Shown: positions 41,009-50,202 of the stretch, piece after piece
Layout: every line of letters begins with the position of its first letter
Numbering within the stretch: position 1 is the first letter of the stretch
Notes under the pieces: model-generated
Database searches by the model: none
What the model saw: only the letters and a program-made list of their open reading frames with translations
What the model was told of the DNA's origin: nothing
Translations under genes and position numbers: made by a program
Assembly: GCA_964643725.1 (NCBI GenBank)
Contig: CAZXTL010000012.1
Span: 1-52,023, forward strand
Direction of reading: 5' to 3'
Length of the DNA stretch: 52,023 nucleotides
Origin: DYQY01 sp964643725
GTDB lineage: Bacteria > Margulisbacteria > Riflemargulisbacteria > GWF2-35-9 > DYQY01

Positions 41009-42902
41009 TAAGCCCGAAATAGAGAAAAAAATAAAGCCAGAAAAGCCTGAAAAAACCAAAAAACCAGAGAAGCCGGCAAAGAATAACAACGATAAAGAGC
41101 CAAAAAAGCTTAATCTTCGATTCTTTTTCTTAGGCTTAATTATATTTCTATTTGTCTTATCCATCTTTTCTCCTGGGGCAATTCAATCAGCTAAATATCA
41201 ACAAATTAATTTTTCACAGTTATTGTCTGTTGTGAACAGTAAACAGGTAAAAGAAATTACGATAAACAACTTATCCATGTCAGCGCAAGGAACACTTTCC
41301 GACGGAACCATGTTCCAAACCAATATTATCAATTACCCAGGACTATTAGAGTCTCTTCAATCATCAGGGGCTCAGATATCAATCAAAAACTCTGATAACG
41401 GAATAATGGTTCAAGTGCTAATCCAGCTAATACCCTTTCTTATAATTATAGGGATTTGGTTCTTCATTTTCAGACAAGCTCAAGGCGTAAATAATCAAGC
41501 AATGTCCTTTGGTAAAAGCAGAGCCAAGCCTTGGAAAAAAGAATCTGAAGAGAAAAAAATAACCTTTAAAGACGTTGGCGGGATTAAAGAAGCAGTTGAA
41601 GAACTTGAGGAAATAGTGGATTTCTTAAAAAACCCTAGCAAATATCTTAACATTGGGGCCAAAATCCCAAGAGGTGTTCTTCTGATGGGCCCTCCAGGAA
41701 CAGGGAAAACGCTACTAGCAAAAGCAATCGCCGGAGAAGCAGATGTGGCTTTCTTTAGCTTAAGTGCTTCAGAATTTGTGGAAATGTTTGTTGGAGTAGG
41801 CGCAAGTAGAGTTCGCGACTTATTTGCACAAGCTAAAAAGAACCAACCCTCTATTGTCTTCATCGACGAAATAGATGCTGTTGGAAGACACCGCGGAGCT
41901 GGATTTGGTGGGGGCCATGATGAAAGAGAACAAACCCTCAACCAACTTCTAGTAGAACTTGACGGCTTTGAAGAAAAATCATCAGTAATCGTTATTGCTG
42001 CAACTAACAGGCATGATATCCTAGACAAGGCTCTAATGCGACCTGGAAGATTTGATAGACAAATAGTAATCGACGCTCCTGACATAGAAGGCAGGAAAGA
42101 GATCCTTGAAATCCATAAAAGAAAAAAGAAAATGGCACCAACAGTTGACTTAAGCACTATTGCCAAAAGAACTCCAGGGTTTTCAGGTGCTGATTTAGCA
42201 AACATTATCAATGAAGCAGCGCTACTTTCCGCTCGTAGAAGCAGAAAAACGATTGGAATGAAAGAACTTGAAGAATCTATTGATAGAGTAATAGCCGGAC
42301 CTCAAAAGAAAAGCAAAATAATGGAAGAAGAAGAAAGAAGAACAATCGCTTACCATGAACTTGGACACGCTATCGTTGCGAAATCACTCAAGGCAACTGA
42401 TCCTATCCATAAAATCTCCATACTACCTAGAGGACTTGCCCTTGGATACACCCTACAACTTCCTGAAAAAGATAAATTCTTACGTTCCGAAACTGACCTT
42501 AAAAATGATATCACCATACTAATGGGTGGAAGAGCAGCAGAGAAGGTATTTTTGGACGACATTACTACTGGCGCAAGTAACGATATAAAAAGAGCCACGA
42601 AAACTGCTCATGACATCATCTGCAAATACGGAATGAGCCCTTTAGGGAACAGAGCCTTTGGTAAAGACCAACAAGAAAATGTATTCCTTGGAAGAGATTT
42701 CAGTGATCACTCTAAAGACTATAGCGAAAAAACAGCAACGGAAATAGATACAGAACTTAATAGCATATTAGATGCTTGTTATAAAACCGCTATAACAATA
42801 ATCAAAGAAAATAAAAATAAACTCGAAAAAATTGCTGATATATTACTTAAAAAAGAAGTATTAGAAGGCAAAGAATTTGAGTCTCTTCTTCAAAAAATAT
42901 AA
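41001..42902 (+). CDS. ftsH: ATP-dependent membrane zinc protease FtsH
   Basis: 633 residues. A Lys/Pro/Glu-rich N-terminal tail of about 37 residues, longer than usual, is followed by two membrane segments flanking a periplasmic domain. The AAA domain has Walker A GPPGTGKTLLAK, Walker B IVFIDEIDAV and the second region of homology ATNRHDILDKALMRPGRFDR. The zinc site HELGH (near 450) identifies the M41 peptidase. It degrades misfolded membrane proteins and short-lived regulators. It overlaps pyrR by 8 bases. No terminator is seen after it. Confidence 0.97.
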   Translation: MTDKPEIEKKIKPEKPEKTKKPEKPAKNNNDKEPKKLNLRFFFLGLIIFLFVLSIFSPGAIQSAKYQQINFSQLLSVVNSKQVKEITINNLSMSAQGTLSDGTMFQTNIINYPGLLESLQSSGAQISIKNSDNGIMVQVLIQLIPFLIIIGIWFFIFRQAQGVNNQAMSFGKSRAKPWKKESEEKKITFKDVGGIKEAVEELEEIVDFLKNPSKYLNIGAKIPRGVLLMGPPGTGKTLLAKAIAGEADVAFFSLSASEFVEMFVGVGASRVRDLFAQAKKNQPSIVFIDEIDAVGRHRGAGFGGGHDEREQTLNQLLVELDGFEEKSSVIVIAATNRHDILDKALMRPGRFDRQIVIDAPDIEGRKEILEIHKRKKKMAPTVDLSTIAKRTPGFSGADLANIINEAALLSARRSRKTIGMKELEESIDRVIAGPQKKSKIMEEEERRTIAYHELGHAIVAKSLKATDPIHKISILPRGLALGYTLQLPEKDKFLRSETDLKNDITILMGGRAAEKVFLDDITTGASNDIKRATKTAHDIICKYGMSPLGNRAFGKDQQENVFLGRDFSDHSKDYSEKTATEIDTELNSILDACYKTAITIIKENKNKLEKIADILLKKEVLEGKEFESLLQKI

Positions 42903-42998
42903 TCTCAACATCAAGTAATATATGGTTATTATAAATAAATGTTTAAAGCTAATTTATTTGAGGTATAAGCTATTTAATAAAAGAGAAACCAGAATAGA

Positions 42999-43028
42999 TT
43001 GAAATATATTGGTATGCTAATTTAAAAT
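42999..43028 (+). promoter_or_regulatory. Promoter of the PorV-like gene
   Basis: TTGAAA (42999-43004), 18-base spacer, TAAAAT (43023-43028). Bases 43031-43067 carry two AGAGTTAT repeats. The rest of 42903-43081 shows nothing else. Confidence 0.45.
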
Positions 43029-43081
43029 AGAGTTATACCGATAATTAATTAGAGTTATCTCTTTGGGGGAAGAGGCAAAAA

Positions 43082-44320
43082 ATGGGGAACAAACAACTAG
43101 TTTTAAAAATACTTTTCATAAGCACTATCCTTTCAGTGGTGTTATCTTTATCTGGTGGTCAACCAGGTGGATTTCTAAGCTACGGAACAAATGCAAGAAG
43201 TATCGGCCTAGGCAGAGCTTTCTTAGCAATAGCCGATGATGCCTCATCAGTCGCCATTAACCCAGCTGGAATGATACAAGTAAAGAACATGGAAGTCTCT
43301 CTTTTTCAAACAAGTCTTTATGATGGCTATGCCTTAATGGGACTTAACCTCGTATACCCTCAAGTAAATAACACCCTAGGTTTCTCTTTCATACAGCTTG
43401 CTTCTCAGGCAATGGACCTTCGCGATCGTAATAATGAAACCCAAGGATCATTTACTGACTCTCAAATGGCTATAGGTGCTTCCTATGCCCAACCAGTTCT
43501 TATCCCTGAACTTTCCCTTGGTTTATCTGGGAAGTATGTCAATAGAGCTCTACATACCAACACTGACTCTAGAATTATTGCTGACGCTGGATTATTATAT
43601 CGTCCTTTCCCTTTCCTCTCCTTTGGTGCTGTTATTCATAACTTAGTTGACTTTCAGCTTGGAGAAGACTCTAAAGACAAATTCGCTCCTTTGCCAAGAG
43701 CTGGAGTCGCTTTTAAAGACAAATATCTTACCCTAGCGTTTGATATCGAAAATGACCTCGATAACTGGTTCCTTGGAGCAGAATATACTGTCAATGATTT
43801 TATCATCTTAAGAGGTGGACTTAACTATGAGTCTACTAATTTTGGATTTAGTTTAGCTTATAGTGCTATTCGCTTTGACTATGCTCTATCAAATGATGAC
43901 TTAGGAATGAATCACAGATTCTCCTTTAATCTAGGGATAGGACAACTAATCAACAGCTTCCAAAAAGATTCTGCTGTTGACTGGTATCAGTTCGCTATTG
44001 AGAAATACAACGAAGGCTTTTTCCTATATTCTCTTGAAGATATGAAGAAAGCATATATCCTAAATCCAGAGAACAAAGACATTAAAGAAAAACTAGAAAA
44101 ACTAAAAAGAATAGAAGAACTCGCCGACAAACTTAACCTAGACATAAAAGCAGAAAAGCAAATATGGCCTAAATATAAACAAGCTAAAGATGCTTTAGCT
44201 AAAAACGAATACGACAGCGCATATAAAACAGCAACTGAACTTATGAAACAAAACCCTACCAATGCTAATATTTTGAAACTTGTTGATAAAATTGAAAAGA
44301 CCGGAAAAATTAAAAAGTAA
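43082..44320 (+). CDS. PorV/UPF0164-like outer-membrane barrel with C-terminal helical repeats
   Basis: 412 residues. A signal sequence (about 1-26) is followed by ARSIGLGRAFLAIADDASSV and AINPAGM, the signature of the FadL-like PorV/PorQ/UPF0164 group. The barrel extends to about residue 295. The last 110 residues form charged helices that look like TPR repeats or a coiled coil, likely periplasmic. This group assists outer-membrane assembly or secretion in other phyla. The next gene, a TPR protein 11 bases away, is a plausible partner. AAGAGG lies before the ATG. Confidence 0.85.
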   Translation: MGNKQLVLKILFISTILSVVLSLSGGQPGGFLSYGTNARSIGLGRAFLAIADDASSVAINPAGMIQVKNMEVSLFQTSLYDGYALMGLNLVYPQVNNTLGFSFIQLASQAMDLRDRNNETQGSFTDSQMAIGASYAQPVLIPELSLGLSGKYVNRALHTNTDSRIIADAGLLYRPFPFLSFGAVIHNLVDFQLGEDSKDKFAPLPRAGVAFKDKYLTLAFDIENDLDNWFLGAEYTVNDFIILRGGLNYESTNFGFSLAYSAIRFDYALSNDDLGMNHRFSFNLGIGQLINSFQKDSAVDWYQFAIEKYNEGFFLYSLEDMKKAYILNPENKDIKEKLEKLKRIEELADKLNLDIKAEKQIWPKYKQAKDALAKNEYDSAYKTATELMKQNPTNANILKLVDKIEKTGKIKK

Positions 44321-44331
44321 AGGAAGTAGCC

Positions 44332-44904
44332 ATGAAAAACAATAAATTAATTTTACTTTTAGTCTCATTTTTACTTATTTTTGGAACAACCTACACCCTA
44401 GCAGCAACTGCTTCTCCAACCGCTGGAGATGACCTTAAGAGCCTTGAGGAACAGAAGCTGATGTTGGATGCACTCCGAAGTTTTATTGAAAATGACCCTC
44501 AGGCAGGAGATGAAATGGAATACATCATTCAAAAAAGAGAAGATGTTGCCAGAGAAAAAGCCAATAAATTACTAGAACAAATGGCAGAAAATGTAACTCC
44601 AACAAAGCAAGCAGAACTTAATATTGGAGAACTTGACTTTGTAACAAGGAAGCTCAACATGGCCTTAGTGTATTTCTATGAAACAAAGTACTACTTAACT
44701 ATTCAAGAATGTAATAATGTTCTAAAAATCGATCCTAAGAACACTCTTGGCTGGGTCAGAAGAGGATCTGGTTATTATATGCTTCAGAACTATGAACAAG
44801 CTAAAAAAGATTGGGAAATCGCACTTAAACTTTCTCCTACAGATGAACAAAAGGTAGATTTGGAAAAATATCTAGGCAAAATATACGCTCAGCAGAAGAA
44901 TTAG
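44332..44904 (+). CDS. Periplasmic TPR protein
   Basis: 190 residues. The signal peptide (1-24, ending TYTLAA) predicts export. Two TPR-like helical pairs are seen at about 100-165 (ALVYFYETKYYLTIQECNNV and LGWVRRGSGYYMLQNYEQA). It probably forms a protein-interaction platform with the PorV-like protein encoded 11 bases upstream. The stop overlaps the end of the convergent GlmU-like gene by 4 bases. Confidence 0.82.
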   Translation: MKNNKLILLLVSFLLIFGTTYTLAATASPTAGDDLKSLEEQKLMLDALRSFIENDPQAGDEMEYIIQKREDVAREKANKLLEQMAENVTPTKQAELNIGELDFVTRKLNMALVYFYETKYYLTIQECNNVLKIDPKNTLGWVRRGSGYYMLQNYEQAKKDWEIALKLSPTDEQKVDLEKYLGKIYAQQKN

Positions 44905-46169
44905 TTCTTTTTAATAACTAGTCTTAGTTTGCTATACAGTTGCTCAAAAAGACTTATTTCTTCAGGAGAAAGCTCTTTGTTTCTTCGTGAGACAACAACT
45001 TTAGCTGTTTCTAAAAATTTATCAAACAAGAAAACATCTCGGCTCCCATCAACAATCCAAGAAAATGGAGATACTCTCTTCGGTAACTTAAAATTTGAAC
45101 CAACAACATTCACGGCAACTCCAAATATCGTTCCGGAATTAATCATAGTCCCAATCCCAAACTTGCAATGATCACCAATAATACTGCCCAAAAGCATAGT
45201 CCCTGAAGCAACCTCCTCACCACCCAAATCCAAAACGATTTCTTTATAGTTGTTTTTAAGATCGCTCGTAGTGGCCATAGCTCCAAAATTAACCCACTCT
45301 CCTACATAAGAATGACCTACAAATCCAGCATGATATTTATTTGAATTAGCTAAGAATATACTTCCCTCAACTTCTCCACCAACTCTACAATTCTCTCCTA
45401 TAGAAGTATTTTCTCTTATATACCCAGGATATATCTTTGCTCCATTATCAATAAATGCTGGGCCCTCAATCAGAACATTAGACTTAATCTCAACGCCCCT
45501 ACCAATATAAACTGGTCCCTTGGTTGCATCTATATGAACAAATGGAGAAATTATGGAATGTTTACCAATATAAATATCCTTTTCATTAGTCAAAACAGTA
45601 TGTGTTTCTACTCTTGATAACACTAATCCGCCCTTGTCTACCATTTCAAAATCCAACCTAATCATTTCCCCATTATCAGAAATAATTTGCCAAATATTCT
45701 CAAATCTTTTAGCAACTATGTTTTTTATAATATATCCTTGTGTCTGACGAAAATAATTTAAGACATATTTGTCAGAAAAATTTTGCTTGATCCCCTCTTC
45801 TACAAAGGAAGCAACTTTATTGCCTTTTAAACGAAAACAAATAACTTTATCTCCATTAAGTAATAAAAATTCTTCTTCAATATTCGCTATTTCATTTTTC
45901 AATTTATTATCGACTACTACTCTACCATTAATAAAAAGCACATCTAATCCAACGTTCAGTGTGTTATGGAAAAAAGCAGGATATCTTTTTCTGACAACAC
46001 CTTTCAAATTGTCTCTATAAAATAAATGGTGCCTAGACTCAGGATAAAGCAAAAAAATTCTTTCAAGAAAAGAAAACATACCAGCCTTTAGTTCAAATAC
46101 CGCCCTTAATTGATCTAACGGCGAAAACCAAGGCTCAGAAATATCTTCATAAATTACAATATTTTTCAT
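44901..46169 (-). CDS. GlmU-like protein with NTP_transf_4-type head and beta-helix tail
   Basis: 422 residues. The N-terminal part (about 1-190) matches the sugar-nucleotidyltransferase-like group whose classic GxGxR loop is replaced (PLDQLRAVFELKAGMFSF). From about residue 205 there is a left-handed beta-helix. It includes the segment NKYHAGFVGHSYVGEWVNFG, typical of this family and of GlmU acyltransferase sites. Relatives are thought to act on sugar phosphates, but the reaction is not established. TAGAAT lies 7 bases before the ATG on the minus strand. It is a different family from the 3917-7953 pair. Confidence 0.82.
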   Translation of the reverse strand: MKNIVIYEDISEPWFSPLDQLRAVFELKAGMFSFLERIFLLYPESRHHLFYRDNLKGVVRKRYPAFFHNTLNVGLDVLFINGRVVVDNKLKNEIANIEEEFLLLNGDKVICFRLKGNKVASFVEEGIKQNFSDKYVLNYFRQTQGYIIKNIVAKRFENIWQIISDNGEMIRLDFEMVDKGGLVLSRVETHTVLTNEKDIYIGKHSIISPFVHIDATKGPVYIGRGVEIKSNVLIEGPAFIDNGAKIYPGYIRENTSIGENCRVGGEVEGSIFLANSNKYHAGFVGHSYVGEWVNFGAMATTSDLKNNYKEIVLDLGGEEVASGTMLLGSIIGDHCKFGIGTMINSGTIFGVAVNVVGSNFKLPKRVSPFSWIVDGSRDVFLFDKFLETAKVVVSRRNKELSPEEISLFEQLYSKLRLVIKKN

Positions 46170-46195
46170 GTTCTATATTCTATCACAAATCAATA

Positions 46196-46894
46196 TTACT
46201 CTGCGAGATAAAAACATCTTATAACACTCAGAGCTGCTATTGCGGACGTTTCAGACCGCATAATGCTCTCTCCAAAGCTGATGACAGGGATTGATTTATC
46301 CTGCAAAAGGCTAAATTCTTTACCAGAAAACCCGCCCTCTGGACCAACAAGAACCGCAATATCTTTACAAGGATCACTCCCTATCATCAACTCTTTAATA
46401 GTTGTACCTGTCGTGCGTTCTCCTAAACAAAAAAGGTTTTTTGCCTTAATTGCCTCATGAAATGTTATTGCATCTTCTATCTGAGGGATCTCTAATCTTT
46501 CACTCTGCATCGCTGCTTCCTTGGCAATAACATAAAGTCTTGCTTTATTTATTTTCCCTTTTTCAGACACTCTTTCAGTAAAAACAGGGATAACGATGTC
46601 TACGCCCAATTCAACCGCTTTTTGGATAACAACTTCCATATTAGATTTTTTAATGACAGCTTGATAAAGGGATATTTGTGCTTTCTTTCTTTTCTTAATA
46701 AGAATCTGTTTGATTTTAAACTCTGCTTCTTTCTTATCAAGCCTTATAAGTTCAGCATCGGCATATCGGTTGCCTTTAATCTCTACAAGCTTAAAAAAAT
46801 GTCCCGGCTTATGCCTACGAACCCTTAAATGATCAACGTCTTGTCCTGTTATTATCACAATATTTTCAGTTATCTTGTCTACAAAAATATTCAT
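46196..46894 (-). CDS. rsmE: 16S rRNA m3U1498 methyltransferase RsmE
   Basis: 232 residues. An N-terminal PUA-like domain (about 1-70) is followed by a SPOUT fold with the deep trefoil knot motifs VLVGPEGGFSGKEF and FGESIMRSETSAIAAL. It methylates U1498 of 16S rRNA. The promoter gives 6 bases between TATACT and the ATG, so no leader is expected. Confidence 0.95.
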   Translation of the reverse strand: MNIFVDKITENIVIITGQDVDHLRVRRHKPGHFFKLVEIKGNRYADAELIRLDKKEAEFKIKQILIKKRKKAQISLYQAVIKKSNMEVVIQKAVELGVDIVIPVFTERVSEKGKINKARLYVIAKEAAMQSERLEIPQIEDAITFHEAIKAKNLFCLGERTTGTTIKELMIGSDPCKDIAVLVGPEGGFSGKEFSLLQDKSIPVISFGESIMRSETSAIAALSVIRCFYLAE

Positions 46895-46900
46895 ATATTA

Positions 46901-46929
46901 AGTATAGTTCAGAGACCTTATGGTGTCAC
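46901..46929 (-). promoter_or_regulatory. rsmE promoter (leaderless)
   Basis: On the minus strand GTGACA (46929-46924), 17-base spacer, TATACT (46906-46901), 6 bases to the ATG at 46894. Confidence 0.6.
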
Positions 46930-46999
46930 TATTTTAGAGTTTGTTTGACAACAGCAATCAAAGTAATCTATGCTTAAAATTATCCTAATAGGAGTAACA

Positions 47000-47908
47000 A
47001 TGGAAAACAATATTTTAAATGTGGAAAACATTCTTGCTCAATTAAGAGTCAACAAAAAAGCAATTCTAACCATTTTAGAGTACTTCGAGCTTAACGAAAA
47101 CATTACTCTTTTTAGAACTATCCTAAAAAATATCCAACAAGAACCTTACCGCGAGCTATTTCTTGAATACTTATCTAGCATAATAACCTTTCATCAAGAA
47201 ATGGAGAAATCAGCCGCTATCTTAACCATAGAAACAGAAACCATCCAAACTATTCTTCAAGACAGTTATGACTTCACGCTTTTAACAGAAAGCAAAGGCA
47301 TCTTTATGCATGAAATATCCACAATCTATCCTCTTATCAAAAACAAACTACTTTATAACTATGTAAGTAAAGTCTATGGACGACTACTCAAATACAATCT
47401 AACACCAAAATCACTAGAATCAATCTCATCGCTATTTTCTAAAATGGATGGATTAATGGTAAACCGAAAAAACATAGTTACTCAACTTCTCTCTTTTGAT
47501 AATGAAATAAATGATATTTTAGGGGATCAGATCAATTCTCTGCTTACTAAAAACTCTATTAAACCTCTGCTTCATAGAATTTCCAATATTGATAATATCT
47601 ACTCTACTATTTCTGAATCTATTCATATTGAGGCTGTGCACAATTTTAAATTTTTTAAAAAAGAAAAAACATCTAAAGAATTAATGATAGTTGCTAAACA
47701 ATTTACAAACGACGTCATGGAGAAATTCTTTCTAGACGAACATTATGAACAAAACGTAAGCCTACTTCTTCACTCCTCTAAATACAGAAAGCTAAAAACT
47801 CAGCTTTCAGCATCGTTAGTTAACCGCTCTAAGTCAGAGCTTATGTCAAACAAAACTGATGCCGAAGCTTTAATCTACAGGCTAATCCTCTCTAGTAAAA
47901 TCATTTAG
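47000..47908 (+). CDS. Hypothetical helical protein
   Basis: 302 residues from the ATG at 47000, which has AGGAG 5 bases upstream; an in-frame ATG at 46970 lacks one. The protein is predicted almost wholly helical, with no signal peptide, membrane segment, Cys or recognised domain. It may be a structural or scaffolding protein. It stands between rsmE (divergent) and gapdh, without an operon link. Confidence 0.7.
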   Translation: MENNILNVENILAQLRVNKKAILTILEYFELNENITLFRTILKNIQQEPYRELFLEYLSSIITFHQEMEKSAAILTIETETIQTILQDSYDFTLLTESKGIFMHEISTIYPLIKNKLLYNYVSKVYGRLLKYNLTPKSLESISSLFSKMDGLMVNRKNIVTQLLSFDNEINDILGDQINSLLTKNSIKPLLHRISNIDNIYSTISESIHIEAVHNFKFFKKEKTSKELMIVAKQFTNDVMEKFFLDEHYEQNVSLLLHSSKYRKLKTQLSASLVNRSKSELMSNKTDAEALIYRLILSSKII

Positions 47909-47936
47909 AGCAACCACTCATTAAAATCTAAATTAT

Positions 47937-47966
47937 TTGACCTGTTTGCTGGTAACATGATATATT
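47937..47966 (+). promoter_or_regulatory. gapdh promoter
   Basis: TTGACC (47937-47942), 18-base spacer, TATATT (47961-47966), followed by a leader with GGAGG before the ATG at 47996. Confidence 0.65.
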
Positions 47967-47995
47967 TCATTAGATAAAATTTATGGAGGTAAAAC

Positions 47996-49012
47996 ATGAC
48001 AGTAAAGATAGCTATTAATGGTTTCGGAAGAATTGGCAGAAATGTTTTCAAGATTGCTTTGGAAAACCCAGCAGTTGAAGTGGTTGCCATCAATGACTTA
48101 ACAAACACAAAGACACTTGCACATCTACTAAAATATGATTCCACACAAGGAAGATTTGCCGGTACAGTAACCTATGATGAAACAAATATCATCGTAAACG
48201 GAAAGAAAATCAAAGTTGACGCATCAAGAAACCCAAAAGAAATCGACTGGGGTTCCAAGGTTGATGTAGTCGTAGAATCAACTGGAGTTTTCACTTCTAA
48301 GGAAAGCCCAAAAGGCGGATACGGCGACCACCTAACTAACGCTAAATGGCCAGCAAAAAAAGTAATACTAACTGTTCCATCAAAAGATGAAATAGATAAC
48401 ATGATAGTATTAGGAGTAAATGAAGGCGCTTTAAAAGCAAGCGATCTATGTATTTCTAATGCTTCTTGTACAACAAACTGCCTTGCTCCTGTTGCAAAAG
48501 TACTTAATGATACTTTCGGCATTGAAAACGGTATGATGGTAACAGTACATGCTTATACCAATGACCAACAAATATTAGATGCACCACATAGCGACCTAAG
48601 AAGAGCTCGTTCTGCTGCTGTATCAATTATCCCTACTACAACAGGCGCTGCAAAAGCAGTAGGAAAGATTATCCCTGAATTAAAAGGCAAATTAGATGGT
48701 TATGCATTAAGAGTTCCTGTTCCAACAGGTTCAGTTGTAGACCTTACCGTTAACCTTAAAACAGAAGCTACAAAGGACGCAATCAATGCTGCTATCAAAA
48801 AGGCTGCTGAAGGTCCAATGAAGGGTATTCTAGCTTATACTGAAGACGAAATAGTATCTGTTGATATCATTCATAACTCAGCATCTTCTATCTTTGATGC
48901 GAGTGCAACAATGTCTATGGGCAAAACAGCCAAAATTGTTACTTGGTATGATAATGAATGGGGTTATTCAAACAGAGTAGTAGAATTAGCTGTGAAAGCC
49001 GCTAAACTTTAA
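47996..49012 (+). CDS. gap: Glyceraldehyde-3-phosphate dehydrogenase
   Basis: 338 residues. The NAD-binding start INGFGRIGRN, the catalytic Cys in NASCTTNCLAPV, and WYDNEWGYSNR near the C-terminus are all intact. It oxidises glyceraldehyde 3-phosphate to 1,3-bisphosphoglycerate in glycolysis. GGAGG lies 6 bases before the ATG and a strong terminator follows, so the gene is a single, probably highly expressed unit. No pgk is adjacent. Confidence 0.97.
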   Translation: MTVKIAINGFGRIGRNVFKIALENPAVEVVAINDLTNTKTLAHLLKYDSTQGRFAGTVTYDETNIIVNGKKIKVDASRNPKEIDWGSKVDVVVESTGVFTSKESPKGGYGDHLTNAKWPAKKVILTVPSKDEIDNMIVLGVNEGALKASDLCISNASCTTNCLAPVAKVLNDTFGIENGMMVTVHAYTNDQQILDAPHSDLRRARSAAVSIIPTTTGAAKAVGKIIPELKGKLDGYALRVPVPTGSVVDLTVNLKTEATKDAINAAIKKAAEGPMKGILAYTEDEIVSVDIIHNSASSIFDASATMSMGKTAKIVTWYDNEWGYSNRVVELAVKAAKL

Positions 49013-49035
49013 GAAATATTTGCTTGTAAAGTTAC

Positions 49036-49067
49036 AAAAAGCCCTGTTATATGACAGGGCTTTTTTA
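49036..49067. terminator. Bidirectional terminator between gapdh and the response regulator
   Basis: AAAAAGCCCTGT pairs with ACAGGGCTTTTT (12 bp, 6-base loop), with T-runs in both directions. It serves both convergent genes. Confidence 0.9.
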
Positions 49068-50045
49068 TTAATATATAACAGGAAACCATGTTTTTAATAA
49101 TTCAAACATTTTTATTCTAAGGGCTATCCCTTTGTCAATCCATCCTTCTTCTTGTTGAGAAACAATTTTAGAAAACTCAGAATTTAATCTATCCATCTCA
49201 GAAATAAATACATCCAAAAACTTTATAACACTTGTATTATCTGCTTCTTCTTGTACATCTGATATAATCTTTATTGCTGCATTTCTTGCGGTCTCGTTTA
49301 CTTTAAGTCTACGATAGAAATCTCCCTCTATTACAGGTTCAGAACTAATAATCTTTTTAAAAATTGTACGTAACTTTTCATTCGTTTCCTTTATCATACA
49401 CAAGCTATCCTTTACCTCTTGAAGCACCTCTTCTGTTGAGACAAACTCCTTATTGGCAAGCAAGTCAAAGTTGCCCAGCGGCTGCAAATAATTTCCTAGA
49501 TCATGTCTTATCTTATCCGAAAAAACACGCTGGCTTTCTTTCATCTCATTAAAAATAGATTTGTTGTGTATTTGTGTTGCACCAGGAGATAATCTTAATA
49601 CATCTGCTAAGTTAATTTTATGAGGGACCAATTCAAACATAGCGCTTATCAAATCTCCAATGACTACTGGTTTTTGTAAAAAAATATCAGCTCTTGCCTG
49701 AGAAATCTCACCCTTATTAGCTGCACCACTCATCAATATAGTCTTTATATCTTTCCCTGTTTCACTATTATGCATCCAGTTTAATAAATCAGAACCTGTC
49801 TGATCTCCCATGTGATAATCAGTAATAATTATTTTAGGCCTAGATTCTGCGTCTTTACAAGCCTCTAGCATCATTCTTGCTTCAGCTACACTATGAGCGA
49901 CTATAACAGAATACCCACTTATTGTTAAATATCTTTGAAATGAGGTTGCTACTTTAATATTATCATCAACTATCATAATAGTTGGACGAACGGATAATTG
50001 TGTTTGCTTTTTGTCTGCAATTACTTTATATTTCATTCTATTCAT
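49068..50045 (-). CDS. Response regulator with C-terminal DHp-like helix
   Basis: 325 residues. The receiver domain (about 20-145) has Asp27, Asp28, phospho-acceptor Asp76 (ITDYHMG), Ser106 and Lys125. The output part is not a known DNA-binding domain: it is helical and starts with FSDKIRHDLGNYLQPLGNF (His181), which strongly resembles the H-box of histidine-kinase DHp domains. No ATPase domain follows. It may thus pass phosphate between Asp76 and His181, act as a phosphotransfer protein, or serve as a non-catalytic dimer. GGAG lies 7 bases before the ATG. No kinase gene is next to it. Confidence 0.85.
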   Translation of the reverse strand: MNRMKYKVIADKKQTQLSVRPTIMIVDDNIKVATSFQRYLTISGYSVIVAHSVAEARMMLEACKDAESRPKIIITDYHMGDQTGSDLLNWMHNSETGKDIKTILMSGAANKGEISQARADIFLQKPVVIGDLISAMFELVPHKINLADVLRLSPGATQIHNKSIFNEMKESQRVFSDKIRHDLGNYLQPLGNFDLLANKEFVSTEEVLQEVKDSLCMIKETNEKLRTIFKKIISSEPVIEGDFYRRLKVNETARNAAIKIISDVQEEADNTSVIKFLDVFISEMDRLNSEFSKIVSQQEEGWIDKGIALRIKMFELLKTWFPVIY

Positions 50046-50156
50046 AAGAATTCTCCAACCTAGTTCTATACTATAAATATATCGTTTTGTGTAAAAGATA
50101 TTCCCACATTAATGTATATTGATTATTTTTGATATAAACACTTATATGGAATTTAA

Positions 50157-50185
50157 AAGAAAGGGGCATTTAATGCCCCTTTCTT
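50157..50185 (-). terminator. Terminator of the glutamate-synthase-like gene
   Basis: AAGAAAGGGGCATT pairs with AATGCCCCTTTCTT (up to 14 bp; a real loop would open two or three pairs). A T-rich stretch follows on the minus strand. Confidence 0.85.
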
Positions 50186-50202
50186 CAAAAGTACAATTAA
50201 GA

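Noticed and set aside
41495..42211. Long minus-strand reading frame opposite ftsH
   Set aside because: It is the mirror of a well-conserved AAA protease region, is rich in Ser/Leu/Ile shadow composition and has no ribosome binding site.
47905..48144. Minus-strand frame over the gapdh start
   Set aside because: It covers the gapdh promoter and N-terminal coding region, with no supporting signals.
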